Origin: Mucilaginibacter achroorhodeus
Lineage (GTDB): Bacteria > Bacteroidota > Bacteroidia > Sphingobacteriales > Sphingobacteriaceae
NCBI RefSeq assembly: GCF_007846095.1
Contig: NZ_VOEI01000001.1
Coordinates: forward strand, 1,178,001-1,242,000
Length of the DNA stretch: 64,000 bases
Direction: 5' to 3'
How positions within the stretch are numbered: the stretch's first letter is position 1; each line of letters opens with the position of its first letter. Under the pieces are notes generated by a model that made no database searches, was not told the DNA's origin, and saw only the letters and a list, made by a program, of their open reading frames with translations. Shown here piece by piece: positions 41,294-50,412 of the stretch. A program made the position numbers and the translations under genes.

Positions 41294-44200
41294 CTACGCC
41301 CAAATAACCCTCATCTCACCTAACAACTCCAGCGCTTCTTCAATAGTACTAACCCGGTCAACGCTTAAACGTAGTGTGTTCTTAACCTCTTTAAGATTGG
41401 TGCGCCTTGGGTTGCGTTGCACAAAATTGAGCACCTCCCGGAACTCATCTGTTTCAAAATATGACGATTGCTGGTTGCTTACAAAATAGCCGCGTAACAC
41501 ATTATTTTTAAGCGACAGTTTTTCGAATCCTATCGCTTTACCCAACCACTGTAAGCGGATGGAATTAAATAACTCGTTAACCTGGTGAGGTATCGGGCCA
41601 AACCTGTCATGCAGTTGCTGTTGAAACGCTTGTAGTTCGGTTTCGTTTTCCAGTTTGCTTAACTCCGTGTACAAATTATAGCGTTCGCCGATGTTAGTTA
41701 CATATTCATCAGGGATCAGAATCTCCTGGTCGGTATCTATTTGGGTAAAACTGATATATGGCCTTGGCTTTTCCTCGGGGAACACACCTTTAAATTCTTC
41801 GTCTTTTAGTTCGTGGATAGCTTCGTCTAAGATCTTATGGTACATCTCAAAACCTATTTCGGCAATAAAGCCACTTTGCTCGGCGCCCAATAGGTTACCG
41901 CTACCGCGGATATCCAGGTCGCGCATGGCTACGTTAAAGCCGCTCCCCAGATCGCTGAACTCCTCGATGGCACTCAAACGCTTGCGGGCCTCATTTGTCA
42001 AAGTACTCAACGGCGGACTAAGCAAATAACAGAACGCCTTTTTATTGCTCCTGCCCACGCGGCCACGCATCTGATGCAAGTCGCTTAGCCCAAACATATG
42101 AGCGTGATTGATAATGATGGTGTTGGCGTTGGGGATATCCAAACCAGCCTCAATAATGGTGGTAGCTACCAACACGTCGTACTCGTGGTTCACAAACTTC
42201 AGCATCACGTCTTCCAGCGCATCGCCATCTAACTGACCGTGGGCAATACCTATTCGGGCCTTCGGAACCAGTTTATGGATCAGGGCGCCTAATTGCGGCA
42301 GATCTGCCACGCGGTTATGGATAAAGAATACCTGACCGTCGCGTTCTATCTCGTACTGCACGGCATCTTTAATCAGGGTATCATTAAACACATGCAGCTC
42401 GGTAACTACCGGCTGGCGGTTTGGCGGTGGTGTTGATATGATAGAAAGGTCGCGTGCGCCCATCAGCGAAAAGTGCAGCGTACGCGGGATAGGTGTGGCC
42501 GTTAGCGTCAGCGTATCAACATTAGCGCGCATCTGTTTAAGCTTTTCCTTTACAGTTACACCAAACTTTTGCTCCTCGTCAATGATCATCAGACCGAGGT
42601 CTTTAAACTTCACATCCTTGCTCACCAAACGGTGTGTGCCAATGATTATATCAACTTTGCCATCCTTAAGCTTCTCAAGCGTTTCTTTGATCTGCTTACT
42701 GGTTTTAAAGCGGTTAATGTAATCTATATTAGCCGGGAACCCCTTAAGCCTGTCGCTAAAGGTCTTATAGTGTTGTGCCGCCAGGATAGTAGTTGGCACC
42801 AATATAGCCACCTGCTTGCTATCGGCAACGGCCTTAAACGCCGCTCTTACAGCAACTTCTGTTTTTCCGAAACCCACGTCGCCGCAAATAAGGCGATCCA
42901 TTGGGTGCGGCGATTCCATATCTTTTTTAAAGTCTGCAGTTGCTTTTTCCTGGTCGGGGGTATCCTCGTACAAAAAGTTAGCTTCCAGCTCGGTTTGCAG
43001 GTAACTATCGGGCGAAAACGCATTACCGCTTTGGGCTTTACGCACGGCGTACAGCTTTATCAGGTCGCGGGCAATGTCCTTAACTTTTTTTTTTGTTGTT
43101 TTCTTAAGACGTTCCCAGGTGTCGGTACCCAGCTTATTCATGCGCGGTTGGGTACCCTCCTTGCCACTGTATTTGCTGATGCGGTTAAGCGAGTTGATGT
43201 TTACATATAGCAGGTCGTTATCAGCATAAACAAGCCTTATCATTTCCTGCGTTTTACCATTAACCTCCACTTTTTCCAGTCCGGCGTATTTGCCAATGCC
43301 ATGGTCAATATGGGTGATAAAATCGCCGGGCTTAAGATCTCGTAATTCTTTTAGCGTTATGGCTTGCGATCGCTGATACCCCTTTTTAAGTTTATACTTA
43401 TAATAACGGTCAAATATCTGGTGATCTGTGTAACAAGCCAGCTTTTGTTCCCTGTCAATAAATCCTTCGCGGATGGAAATATTTACCGGCGTAAACTTTA
43501 CCGTTTTATCCAGGTCATCCAGTATGGCGTATAAACGCTCAACTTGTTTGGCAGAGTCCGTAAGGATAAAGTTTTCTATCTTCTCTGCCTCGTTGTTCTT
43601 AAAGTTGTGGATAAGCAGGTTAAAGTCCTTATTGAATGATGGCTGCGGGCGCATATCAAAATTGATCACCTGCGCATCATTATAAAAAAACTGTTTGCCA
43701 AACTCTACCAGCGGGAAATCATGCAATTGGTCGGCTATCAGTTTCTCATCTGTAAAAGCAAACTTAGGGTCTATCCAATCGAGGTTTTGATTTTTTTCCT
43801 CGGCAGATAAAGCTTTCCATAAAGCGGTTGCTTTTTTATGGCCGCTTTGGATAATATCCAGCGTAAACTGTACATCTTTTATCCATACCTGCGTGCCTGC
43901 TTCAACATACTCCAACAGCGAAATATTGTGTTCAGTTAAGAACTTTGATTGCACGTTAGGAACAATGGTGATCTGCTTTACCTGTTCAACAGAAAGTTGG
44001 CTTTCTATCTCAAAAGTGCGGATAGATTCTATCATGTCGCCAAAAAACTCTACGCGGTAAGGCAGGTCATGCGAGAATGAGAAAATGTCTACAATGCCTC
44101 CGCGGATTGAAAACTGGCCCGGCTCATAAACAAAATCAACGCGGTCAAAATCATATTCAACCAAAAATTCGTTGATGAAATCGATGCTGAGTTTATTATT

Positions 44201-44644
44201 GACACTGATCTCAAGGGTGTTTTTCTCTAATGATGAACGATCGATCACTTTCTCAGCCAATGCCTCGGGGTAGGTTACAATCAGTTGGCCATACTCGGTA
44301 GAGTGGTTCAGTTCGTTCAATACCTCGGCACGGGCCAAAACGTTGGAACTGTCTGGCTGGGTAAACTCAAACGGCTTACGGTATGATGATGGGAAAAAAA
44401 GAACATCTTTACCGGTTAAATTCTCAAGGTCTGATAAGAAATAGGCAGCCTCTTCCCGCTCTGGCAACACAAATATCATGTGCTTATGCTGCAAAAAATA
44501 CAATGCAGTGGCCATGGCCGCATCTCCCGATCCGACTAAACCTCGCAGCTGTACTCTTGGACTCTTGCCGGCATTTAACGCTTTTGCCAGCCTGGTTATC
44601 CGTTCATCAGCCTTATATCGCTCTAAAATATCACGGATGTTCAA
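41294..44644 (-). CDS. mfd: Mfd, transcription-repair coupling factor
   Basis: 1116-residue translocase that removes stalled RNA polymerase and recruits UvrA. It has a UvrB-like N-terminal region (about 30-260, RVEFFGDMIESIRTFE), the RNA polymerase-interacting CarD-like domain (about 440-510, GDFITHIDHGIGKYAGLEKV), and the RecG-like helicase core with Walker A GDVGFGKTEVA, DEEQ box IIDEEQKFGV, TLTATPIPRTL and the TRG/QMRGRVGRS motif. A C-terminal domain follows (about 980-1116). Length and domain order are normal. Confidence 0.97.
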   Translation of the reverse strand: MNIRDILERYKADERITRLAKALNAGKSPRVQLRGLVGSGDAAMATALYFLQHKHMIFVLPEREEAAYFLSDLENLTGKDVLFFPSSYRKPFEFTQPDSSNVLARAEVLNELNHSTEYGQLIVTYPEALAEKVIDRSSLEKNTLEISVNNKLSIDFINEFLVEYDFDRVDFVYEPGQFSIRGGIVDIFSFSHDLPYRVEFFGDMIESIRTFEIESQLSVEQVKQITIVPNVQSKFLTEHNISLLEYVEAGTQVWIKDVQFTLDIIQSGHKKATALWKALSAEEKNQNLDWIDPKFAFTDEKLIADQLHDFPLVEFGKQFFYNDAQVINFDMRPQPSFNKDFNLLIHNFKNNEAEKIENFILTDSAKQVERLYAILDDLDKTVKFTPVNISIREGFIDREQKLACYTDHQIFDRYYKYKLKKGYQRSQAITLKELRDLKPGDFITHIDHGIGKYAGLEKVEVNGKTQEMIRLVYADNDLLYVNINSLNRISKYSGKEGTQPRMNKLGTDTWERLKKTTKKKVKDIARDLIKLYAVRKAQSGNAFSPDSYLQTELEANFLYEDTPDQEKATADFKKDMESPHPMDRLICGDVGFGKTEVAVRAAFKAVADSKQVAILVPTTILAAQHYKTFSDRLKGFPANIDYINRFKTSKQIKETLEKLKDGKVDIIIGTHRLVSKDVKFKDLGLMIIDEEQKFGVTVKEKLKQMRANVDTLTLTATPIPRTLHFSLMGARDLSIISTPPPNRQPVVTELHVFNDTLIKDAVQYEIERDGQVFFIHNRVADLPQLGALIHKLVPKARIGIAHGQLDGDALEDVMLKFVNHEYDVLVATTIIEAGLDIPNANTIIINHAHMFGLSDLHQMRGRVGRSNKKAFCYLLSPPLSTLTNEARKRLSAIEEFSDLGSGFNVAMRDLDIRGSGNLLGAEQSGFIAEIGFEMYHKILDEAIHELKDEEFKGVFPEEKPRPYISFTQIDTDQEILIPDEYVTNIGERYNLYTELSKLENETELQAFQQQLHDRFGPIPHQVNELFNSIRLQWLGKAIGFEKLSLKNNVLRGYFVSNQQSSYFETDEFREVLNFVQRNPRRTNLKEVKNTLRLSVDRVSTIEEALELLGEMRVIWA

Positions 44645-44780
44645 ATCGGTGCAAATATAAAGTAATTACATCTTCTTGGCCACCTGTAGCCAATTATCAT
44701 ATTTTAAAGCAAACAATTTGACCTTATGTTTACTTTTTAATGATAAATACACAATACACACATTTACAACCTTTACAGAG

Positions 44781-45194
44781 ATGAAGAACTCAGTTATATT
44801 TGGGATACTTATCGGGATTTTGAGCATTGCATGGCTGTTTATAATGCGCAGTGCAGGGTATAACCTCACTGAAAGCAAGGCCGCACCTATTGAATATGTA
44901 TCCGGGCTGATACCGCTTATCGGCTTATTTTTTGGGGTAAAGAGATTTAGGGACGGGGAGCTTAAAGGAAACATGGGCTTTTTAGAAGCGCTTATCCAAA
45001 GCTTTAAGATATTATTGGTAGGCGGAGCTATAGCCGTTTTCGGTGGCATTTTGTTTATCAATATAAATAATAGCGGCAACGATACCAGTTTTCAAAGCTT
45101 TAGCGGCCGTATTTTTGGTGCCCTGCTTGTTGGTGTAATAGAGGCTTTTGCGGTATCTTTGTTACTTACAACAAAATCTAACAGGGTTGATTAA
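44781..45194 (+). CDS. DUF4199-family membrane protein
   Basis: 137 residues from MKNSVIFGILIGILSIAWLF with four membrane segments (about 4-22, 36-52, 70-92, 110-130) and short polar loops (GVKRFRDGELKGNMGFLEA). This fits DUF4199, small Bacteroidota integral membrane proteins without known function. The reading frame extends upstream but the extra residues are A/T-rich spacer. Its stop region overlaps the TTG start of the next gene (TTGATTAA). Confidence 0.82.
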   Translation: MKNSVIFGILIGILSIAWLFIMRSAGYNLTESKAAPIEYVSGLIPLIGLFFGVKRFRDGELKGNMGFLEALIQSFKILLVGGAIAVFGGILFININNSGNDTSFQSFSGRIFGALLVGVIEAFAVSLLLTTKSNRVD

Positions 45195-45477
45195 ACGGCT
45201 GTTTAACAGATACGCAGAATTAACAATATGGACTGTGGCTTTGGTTTGCCTGGCGTTTACTAACCCGGCAAGTCAGGGCCATTTTAGTTTATGCCCCTTT
45301 AAAGCTATAGGTTTAACATGGTGCCCGGGTTGTGGACTTGGACATGCTATATCCTATTTATTTCATGGCGATATCAGATCGTCGTTTCATGCCCATTGGC
45401 TGGGTATCCCTGTGGTTTTAGCGCTGTTCTATAGGATAGTTGTATTACTGAACACACGCCATTACAGGTTTAATTAA
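45187..45477 (+). CDS. DUF2752 membrane protein
   Basis: 96-residue membrane protein with three hydrophobic segments. The motif FSLCPFKAIGLTWCPGCGLGHA with three cysteines, followed by a His-containing loop (YLFHGDIRSSFHAHWLGIP), identifies DUF2752. A TTG at 45187, overlapping the stop of the DUF4199 gene, is the best start; the frame extends to an ATG at 45148 inside that gene. Function is unknown; the CPGCG motif could coordinate metal (inference). Confidence 0.78.
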   Translation: MIKRLFNRYAELTIWTVALVCLAFTNPASQGHFSLCPFKAIGLTWCPGCGLGHAISYLFHGDIRSSFHAHWLGIPVVLALFYRIVVLLNTRHYRFN

Positions 45478-45621
45478 GGTCGGTAAAAAACATCCACTCT
45501 TTTTCGCCGAACATTTTGCTCCGCTTACCGAGGGTTTAAGTGTTGCCGCCTATTTTGTATAGGCTCATTTTTGTAGCGATATTACCTTTACATCATCAAT
45601 CACAAACTAAAAGTAAAAGTC

Positions 45622-45987
45622 ATGAACACTTACAACCCATATATGTCATTACCGGGCATCACAAATGAAGAGATGACAGTTTTGCACCAGGCAACAAAAG
45701 ATCTTAACGATCAGCAAAAAGAAAGTTTTTACATGATCTACTCAGGCAGGCGCAAAAGCCCTCAGGATGTCTTAATATTCACCCTGGTAGGTTTCTTAGG
45801 CATTGCCGGTGTACAGCGCTTTATGCTGGGCCAAACCGTTATGGGCTTGCTTTACTTTTTCACCGGTGGCTTTTGTTTAATAGGAACCATTGTTGACCTG
45901 ATAAACCACCGTTCATTAGCCAACGAATACAACCAAAAAATGGCTTATGAAAGCTACCAGATCGTTAAAATGGGCATCGGTTATTAA
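45622..45987 (+). CDS. TM2-domain protein
   Basis: 121 residues with a soluble N-terminal helix region and a TM2 domain (about 50-110): VLIFTLVGFLGIAGVQRFMLG, MGLLYFFTGGFCLIGTIVDLI. TM2 domains consist of two membrane helices joined by a tight turn, function unsettled. 144 bases of spacer precede it, where I see no further gene. A 35-codon frame follows at 46029. Confidence 0.88.
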   Translation: MNTYNPYMSLPGITNEEMTVLHQATKDLNDQQKESFYMIYSGRRKSPQDVLIFTLVGFLGIAGVQRFMLGQTVMGLLYFFTGGFCLIGTIVDLINHRSLANEYNQKMAYESYQIVKMGIGY

Positions 45988-46028
45988 TACATAGAGTTTA
46001 AATATAAATCAACGCAAATCCTAAAACA

Positions 46029-46136
46029 ATGAAAACTAACAATAAACAAACACACAAACTGGTAACAAAATTTGACAAAGAGCTAATGAACATTTTGCTT
46101 GGCGACCTTAAGAAAGTTAAAAAGCAAAACGCATAA
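46029..46136 (+). CDS. Possible 35-residue small protein
   Basis: ATG at 46029 opens a frame of 35 codons (begins MKTNNKQTHKLVTKFDKEL, ends LKKVKKQNA). It is strongly basic and amphipathic. It starts 41 bases after the TM2 gene. Codon use is A-rich like its neighbours, but no family is recognised, so it may be spurious. Confidence 0.35.
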   Translation: MKTNNKQTHKLVTKFDKELMNILLGDLKKVKKQNA

Positions 46137-46270
46137 GCCACCCTATATCTACCACAACCTATCCAATTTTAAAAGGCCGAAACAGCTGTAAGAATTGGGA
46201 GCCCGCCGTAAATTGACGTCGACTGCGGACCACCCGAAGAAAATATTACTACTGTTTTGGTCTTTTTTTG

Positions 46271-46345
46271 GCCTCTCCCCAACCCCTCTCCAAAGGAGAG
46301 GGACTTTTTAAATTCTCGCCTTTAGGGGGAGATTAAGAAGGGCTA
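46271..46345. repeat. CCCTCTCC-aaa-GGAGAGGG intergenic element
   Basis: CCCTCTCC (46284-46291) and GGAGAGGG (46295-46302) form a perfect 8-base hairpin with an AAA loop, flanked by CCTCTCCCC before and CTTTAGGGGGAG after. The upstream spacer from 46137 shows no gene. It resembles the element at 5545-5581 in composition and hairpin design. Confidence 0.6.
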
Positions 46346-46373
46346 AACCTGAAATTTGCTACCTTAGTAAACT

Positions 46374-47471
46374 ATGAAACTTTCACAGCTTACTGCTTAC
46401 CTCGAAACGCTTGCTCCCCTGTCTTACCAGGAAGAATATGATAACAGCGGCCTTATTGTAGGCTATCCTGATCAGGAGATCAGCCAGGCATTAGTGTCTC
46501 TTGATTGTACAGAGGCTGTAGTTGACGAGGCAATAGCAACGGGCTCCCAGCTCATCATATCGCACCATCCGATAGTTTTTAAAGGGCTTAAAAAATTTAA
46601 CGGTAAAACCTATGTAGAACGTGTTGTAGAAAAAGCCATCCGCCATGATATTGCCTTGTATGCCATTCATACCAACCTGGATAATATCATAACAGGCGTT
46701 AACGCCAGGATCTGCGAAACCTTAGGCTTGGTGAATACGCGCATACTTGCACCAAAACACAATCTGTTAAAAAAACTGGTTACTTATGTGCCTGTTGCCC
46801 AGGCAGAGCAGGTGCGTAAAGCACTTTTCCATGCAGGAGCGGGCAACATTGGTAATTACAGCGAAGTAAGTTTCAATGCAGAGGGTGTAGGCACTTTTAA
46901 AGCGGGGGAGGGTAGTGTGCCTTACGTTGGAGAGATAGGTGCCCGCCACCATGAAGACGAAGTGAGAATAGAGTCTATTTACCCGGCTAACCTGGAAAGC
47001 AAGATCATTATGGCGCTGGTATTGGCACATCCGTATGAGCAGGTTGCGTACGACTTGTACAACTTAACTAACCAGCACCAGCAAATTGGTAGTGGCATGA
47101 TAGGCGAATTAGAAATAGCCGTTGATGAGCTGGACTTTTTAGGCGAAGTTAAAGCAGCAATGGATTGTAAGGTGATAAAACACACCGCCTTACGCAATCG
47201 GCAGGTAAAAAAAGTTGCTGTTTGCGGAGGCTCAGGCGGGTTTTTACTTAAAAATGCAATATCTGCCGGTGCCGACGTTTTTATTACAGCGGATTACAAA
47301 TATCACGAGTTTTTTGATGCCGAGGGAAAAATTGTGATCGCAGACATCGGACATTTTGAAAGTGAGCAATTTACGCAGCAACTATTGTGCGAAATTATTC
47401 AGAAAAAATTTAGTAACTTTGCCATCCGTTTAACAAAAGTGAATACAAACCCCGTCAAATATTTTATTTAA
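46374..47471 (+). CDS. Nif3-like dinuclear metal centre protein
   Basis: 365-residue DUF34/NIF3 protein (YqfO type). The N-terminal Nif3 domain has SYQEEYDNSGLIVG, LIISHHPIVFKGLK and AIHTNLDNI, supplying His and Asp for the dinuclear site. The central PII-like insertion (about 130-235) is the YqfO/CutA-like domain. The C-terminal Nif3 half has AVCGGSGGFLL and DIGHFESE. It was once called GTP cyclohydrolase I type 2, but the enzymatic function is unproven. Its stop overlaps the ATG of the zinc-ribbon gene (TAATG), a conserved pairing. Confidence 0.92.
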   Translation: MKLSQLTAYLETLAPLSYQEEYDNSGLIVGYPDQEISQALVSLDCTEAVVDEAIATGSQLIISHHPIVFKGLKKFNGKTYVERVVEKAIRHDIALYAIHTNLDNIITGVNARICETLGLVNTRILAPKHNLLKKLVTYVPVAQAEQVRKALFHAGAGNIGNYSEVSFNAEGVGTFKAGEGSVPYVGEIGARHHEDEVRIESIYPANLESKIIMALVLAHPYEQVAYDLYNLTNQHQQIGSGMIGELEIAVDELDFLGEVKAAMDCKVIKHTALRNRQVKKVAVCGGSGGFLLKNAISAGADVFITADYKYHEFFDAEGKIVIADIGHFESEQFTQQLLCEIIQKKFSNFAIRLTKVNTNPVKYFI

Positions 47472-48214
47472 TGGAACAAACTATAGAACAAAAGCTTAAA
47501 GCTTTATACGAACTGCAAACCGTCCACACCAAAATTGACAGGATACGCCAGGTAAGGGGTGAACTGCCTATGGAGGTTGCTGATCTTGAGGATGATGTTG
47601 CCGGTTTGGAAACCCGCATCCAGAAAATAAAAAACGAGCTTGACGATCTTGAGGACGAAATTGTTACCCGCAAAAACCTGATCAAAGATTCGCAGGCTAA
47701 CATAAAAAAATACGAAGCACAACTTAACGAGGTTAAAAACAACCGCGAGTACGATGCTATCTCTAAAGAAATTGAAATTCAAGGTCTTGATATACAAGTA
47801 AGCGAAAAGAAAATTCGCGAGTATGGTTACGAGATCGCTTCAAAAACTACAATTTTTGAAAAAGCACAGGCTGATCTTGACGCTCGCCGTGCCGACCTTG
47901 ATGCGAAAAAAGAAGAGTTAGGTACCATTACTGCCGAAACTGAGAAAGAAGAAAGCGAATTAACTGCTGCTGCTGAAAAAGCGCAACAGAACATTGAAGA
48001 ACGTTTGTTAACTGCTTATAGCCGTCTGCGTAAAAACGCTAAAAACGGGTTGGCGGTAGTTACCATTCAGCGCGATTCTTGCTCTGGCTGTTTCAACCAG
48101 ATTCCGCCACAGCGTCAGTCTGATATCCGTCAGCGCAAGAAGATCATTGTTTGCGAGCATTGCGGCCGCATCCTTGTAGACGAAGTAATGGCTTTAGAAG
48201 AAGAACAAGCATAA
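47471..48214 (+). CDS. C4-type zinc-ribbon coiled-coil protein (CT398-like)
   Basis: 247 residues. Residues 1-185 are a long antiparallel coiled coil (VADLEDDVAGLETRIQKI, LNEVKNNREYDAISKEIE). The C-terminal zinc ribbon has four Cys in SCSGCFNQIPPQ and CEHCGRILV. This is the DUF164/CT398 family; the chlamydial member interacts with flagellar or type III proteins, but the function in other bacteria is unknown. It is translationally coupled to the Nif3-like gene, an arrangement I recall from Bacteroidota. Confidence 0.9.
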   Translation: MEQTIEQKLKALYELQTVHTKIDRIRQVRGELPMEVADLEDDVAGLETRIQKIKNELDDLEDEIVTRKNLIKDSQANIKKYEAQLNEVKNNREYDAISKEIEIQGLDIQVSEKKIREYGYEIASKTTIFEKAQADLDARRADLDAKKEELGTITAETEKEESELTAAAEKAQQNIEERLLTAYSRLRKNAKNGLAVVTIQRDSCSGCFNQIPPQRQSDIRQRKKIIVCEHCGRILVDEVMALEEEQA

Positions 48215-48236
48215 GCTAACCAAGCTTTAAGCATAT

Positions 48237-48264
48237 TAAAAGCCTCCTTTTAGGGGGCTTTTTT
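48237..48264 (+). terminator. Terminator of Nif3/zinc-ribbon operon
   Basis: AAAAGCC and GGCTTTT pair around CTCC/AGGGG-rich sequence and lead into six Ts. Confidence 0.82.
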
Positions 48265-48365
48265 GTTGTCTTACAGAATCAGCATTGAGCCTCAAGGACT
48301 TAGTTTTTAAATAGACTTTCGTGGTTCGTTATAAAATTTAACTTTACAACAGAGAAGAATTGTGT

Positions 48366-48596
48366 ATGGGATTACCGCTACGAATAACATTTAATGATCG
48401 GGACTACGTTTACCAGATCATCAACAGCAACTTGATTAATAAGAATACTACAGAGCTTGAGCTGATGCTCAATGGTGAAAAGTTGCACCTTATTAAAGAG
48501 AACAATGTTTGGAAACTTCGCGAACCCGAATCTGTTTTAGACCCTGAATTTGTGCAGGCACTTGGCAGGTCGGTATCATTAAGGATGAGGATGTAA
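48366..48596 (+). CDS. Small hypothetical protein
   Basis: 76 residues from MGLPLRITFNDRDYVYQI. Predominantly beta-strand (TTELELMLNGEKLHLIKEN) with a C-terminal helix (DPEFVQALGRSVSLRMRM). No signal or membrane segment. The sequence has the look of a conserved small Bacteroidota protein, but I do not recognise a family. It is separated from the convergent histidine phosphatase by about 30 bases. Confidence 0.65.
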   Translation: MGLPLRITFNDRDYVYQIINSNLINKNTTELELMLNGEKLHLIKENNVWKLREPESVLDPEFVQALGRSVSLRMRM

Positions 48597-48627
48597 AGCG
48601 AATCTTCACTGTGTCATGTCATGCGTT

Positions 48628-49242
48628 CTAATAATTCGTAAAAGGGCGTATATTCTCCGGGTGACTTATTTCCGGCAGGTATTTTTCCGGGATCTCGTTC
48701 TCATGGTGTTTTTGGCCATAGTAATCCAGATCAAGCTCCGTGTCGCCGTTTTCTTTAATGGTCACAGTGTACAACATATCATAATCTTGTTCACTAACGG
48801 CAGCAAAAGGGGTGTCGGCACCTAATGCGCTCAACAACGGCATCAAAGAGTTGGCATCAGCAATTATCAAAACATTACTTCCCTGAAAATTTTTGAGCAA
48901 AGCCTTTGCAAGGTATCTTATGCCTGCGCTGTCTGCTTCATAAACCCTCGGTAATATCCGTGCTTTAACAGCTAACGGCCGGGCGGTTAAACCGCTGCTT
49001 TTAAGCTTTGTAACGTAAATAGCTTTGATGTGTTTCCCTTTTAGCTTTTTGGCTAATTCGTTTGCCCGCTGCTGCCCGGTTTGGCTTAAAGCAGGGTCGT
49101 CTGCTTTGGGCAAAGTAATGGGGGTTTCTGCATGCCGCACCAAATAAATGGTTGTTTTTTGAGCCGAGGCACTAAAATTGCTTATTACAAGGCAAAGTAA
49201 AAGCACTCCAAAAAAGTGTACAGGCCTTATCGCGTTTTTCAT
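48628..49242 (-). CDS. Exported histidine phosphatase (PGM-like)
   Basis: 204 residues with a signal peptide (about residues 1-27, ending FSASAQ). The histidine-phosphatase motif is YLVRHAETP, where His is the phospho-acceptor; a second conserved Arg lies in KSSGLTARPLA. The segment VLIIADANSLMPLL occupies the place where the second catalytic His (typically GHSN or SHG) is expected: it reads ADANS, so that His is replaced. The enzyme may be less active or use another residue. Substrate unknown. Confidence 0.85.
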   Translation of the reverse strand: MKNAIRPVHFFGVLLLCLVISNFSASAQKTTIYLVRHAETPITLPKADDPALSQTGQQRANELAKKLKGKHIKAIYVTKLKSSGLTARPLAVKARILPRVYEADSAGIRYLAKALLKNFQGSNVLIIADANSLMPLLSALGADTPFAAVSEQDYDMLYTVTIKENGDTELDLDYYGQKHHENEIPEKYLPEISHPENIRPFTNY

Positions 49243-49297
49243 ACTTGTATGTTAAATAGGTACATGCAGTGTATAACAAATATATCTCAATTTTGAC

Positions 49298-50317
49298 ATG
49301 AAAGTTTTTAGTAAAGAATATTTCAAACAACTTTGGAAAGTAATCTTAGCTACCTTTAGTGGTTTCTCTGATGATAATGGGTTAAAACTAAGCGCATCTT
49401 TAGCGTACTATACCATTTTTTCGCTTGCCCCGCTTATTTTATTGATATTGTCTTTAGCCGGTATATTTTTAAAAGACCCCAGCTATCGCCAGGATTTTTA
49501 TGATCAAATTCAACAATACATAGGAAAAGACGGTATACAGCAGATCCAAAAAACTATTCAATCTCAGGACATTACCGGGAAAAGCGGTATTGGCCTTGTG
49601 ATCAGTATAGCAACGTTGCTGCTGGGTGCCAGCAGTATCTTTGTAGAGATACAAGATTCGCTGAATACCATATGGCGTGTAAAAGCCAAACCAAAAAGAG
49701 GCTGGGTAAAACTGCTTAAAAACAGGTTTTTATCATTTTCTCTAATAGTGAGTTTAGGATTTTTGTTGCTTGCGTCTTTATTGGTGAACATTGTTATCAG
49801 TGCTATAAGCGACAAACTGGTGGCCTATTTACCCAGGTTATTAGGTAAAGATATTGCCAATGTTGTCGGCGAAACGTTTATTTTCGCTGTCAATTTCGGG
49901 ATTACTCTCCTGGTTATTTCTGTGCTTTTTGCCATCATCTTTAAAGTTTTGCCTGATGTTAAGATCAAGTGGAAAGATGTGCGTTCGGGCGCTATATTTA
50001 CAGCCATATTATTCATCATTGGCCAATATATCATTAGTCTTTATATTCAATTTACTGCACAAGGTTCGATTTACGGCACCGCGGGCTCTATTATCGTTAT
50101 CCTGGTTTGGATATACTACACTGCGGCCATCTTATACATTGGTGCAGAATTTACACAAGTTTATGCCGAAGCAAAAGGTAGCCATATTGAACCTGCAGAA
50201 TATGCGGTTGTTATCCAACAAACCGAGGTTGAGCGGAGATTAAATACAATACCTGTTCAAAACCCCGAGCTACAGGGAAAACTTAAATGCGATACTGAAG
50301 AGGAAGACAAAAAATAG
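49298..50317 (+). CDS. YihY/BrkB-family membrane protein
   Basis: 339 residues with six membrane segments (about 35-60, 98-120, 145-170, 185-210, 220-240, 255-285). The motif LSASLAYYTIFSLAPLILL at the N-terminus and YGTAGSIIVILVWIYYTAAILYIGAEFTQ near the C-terminus define the family (formerly misnamed ribonuclease BN). The C-terminal 50 residues are polar and cytosolic. The function may be in lipid or solute transport; unknown. Divergent from the histidine phosphatase gene. Confidence 0.9.
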   Translation: MKVFSKEYFKQLWKVILATFSGFSDDNGLKLSASLAYYTIFSLAPLILLILSLAGIFLKDPSYRQDFYDQIQQYIGKDGIQQIQKTIQSQDITGKSGIGLVISIATLLLGASSIFVEIQDSLNTIWRVKAKPKRGWVKLLKNRFLSFSLIVSLGFLLLASLLVNIVISAISDKLVAYLPRLLGKDIANVVGETFIFAVNFGITLLVISVLFAIIFKVLPDVKIKWKDVRSGAIFTAILFIIGQYIISLYIQFTAQGSIYGTAGSIIVILVWIYYTAAILYIGAEFTQVYAEAKGSHIEPAEYAVVIQQTEVERRLNTIPVQNPELQGKLKCDTEEEDKK

Positions 50318-50412
50318 ATTTTTCTCCTAAATGTTGAAGCCGACATAACGCTAAGAGGCAATGTTTAATTTACAAATTTTAAATGTAGATTTAGCATTAC
50401 CAATTATTACCA

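Noticed and set aside
44676..44780. Longer start for the DUF4199 gene at 44676
   Set aside because: The extra residues are A/T-rich spacer overlapping the region just upstream of mfd; the hydrophobic protein starts at 44781.
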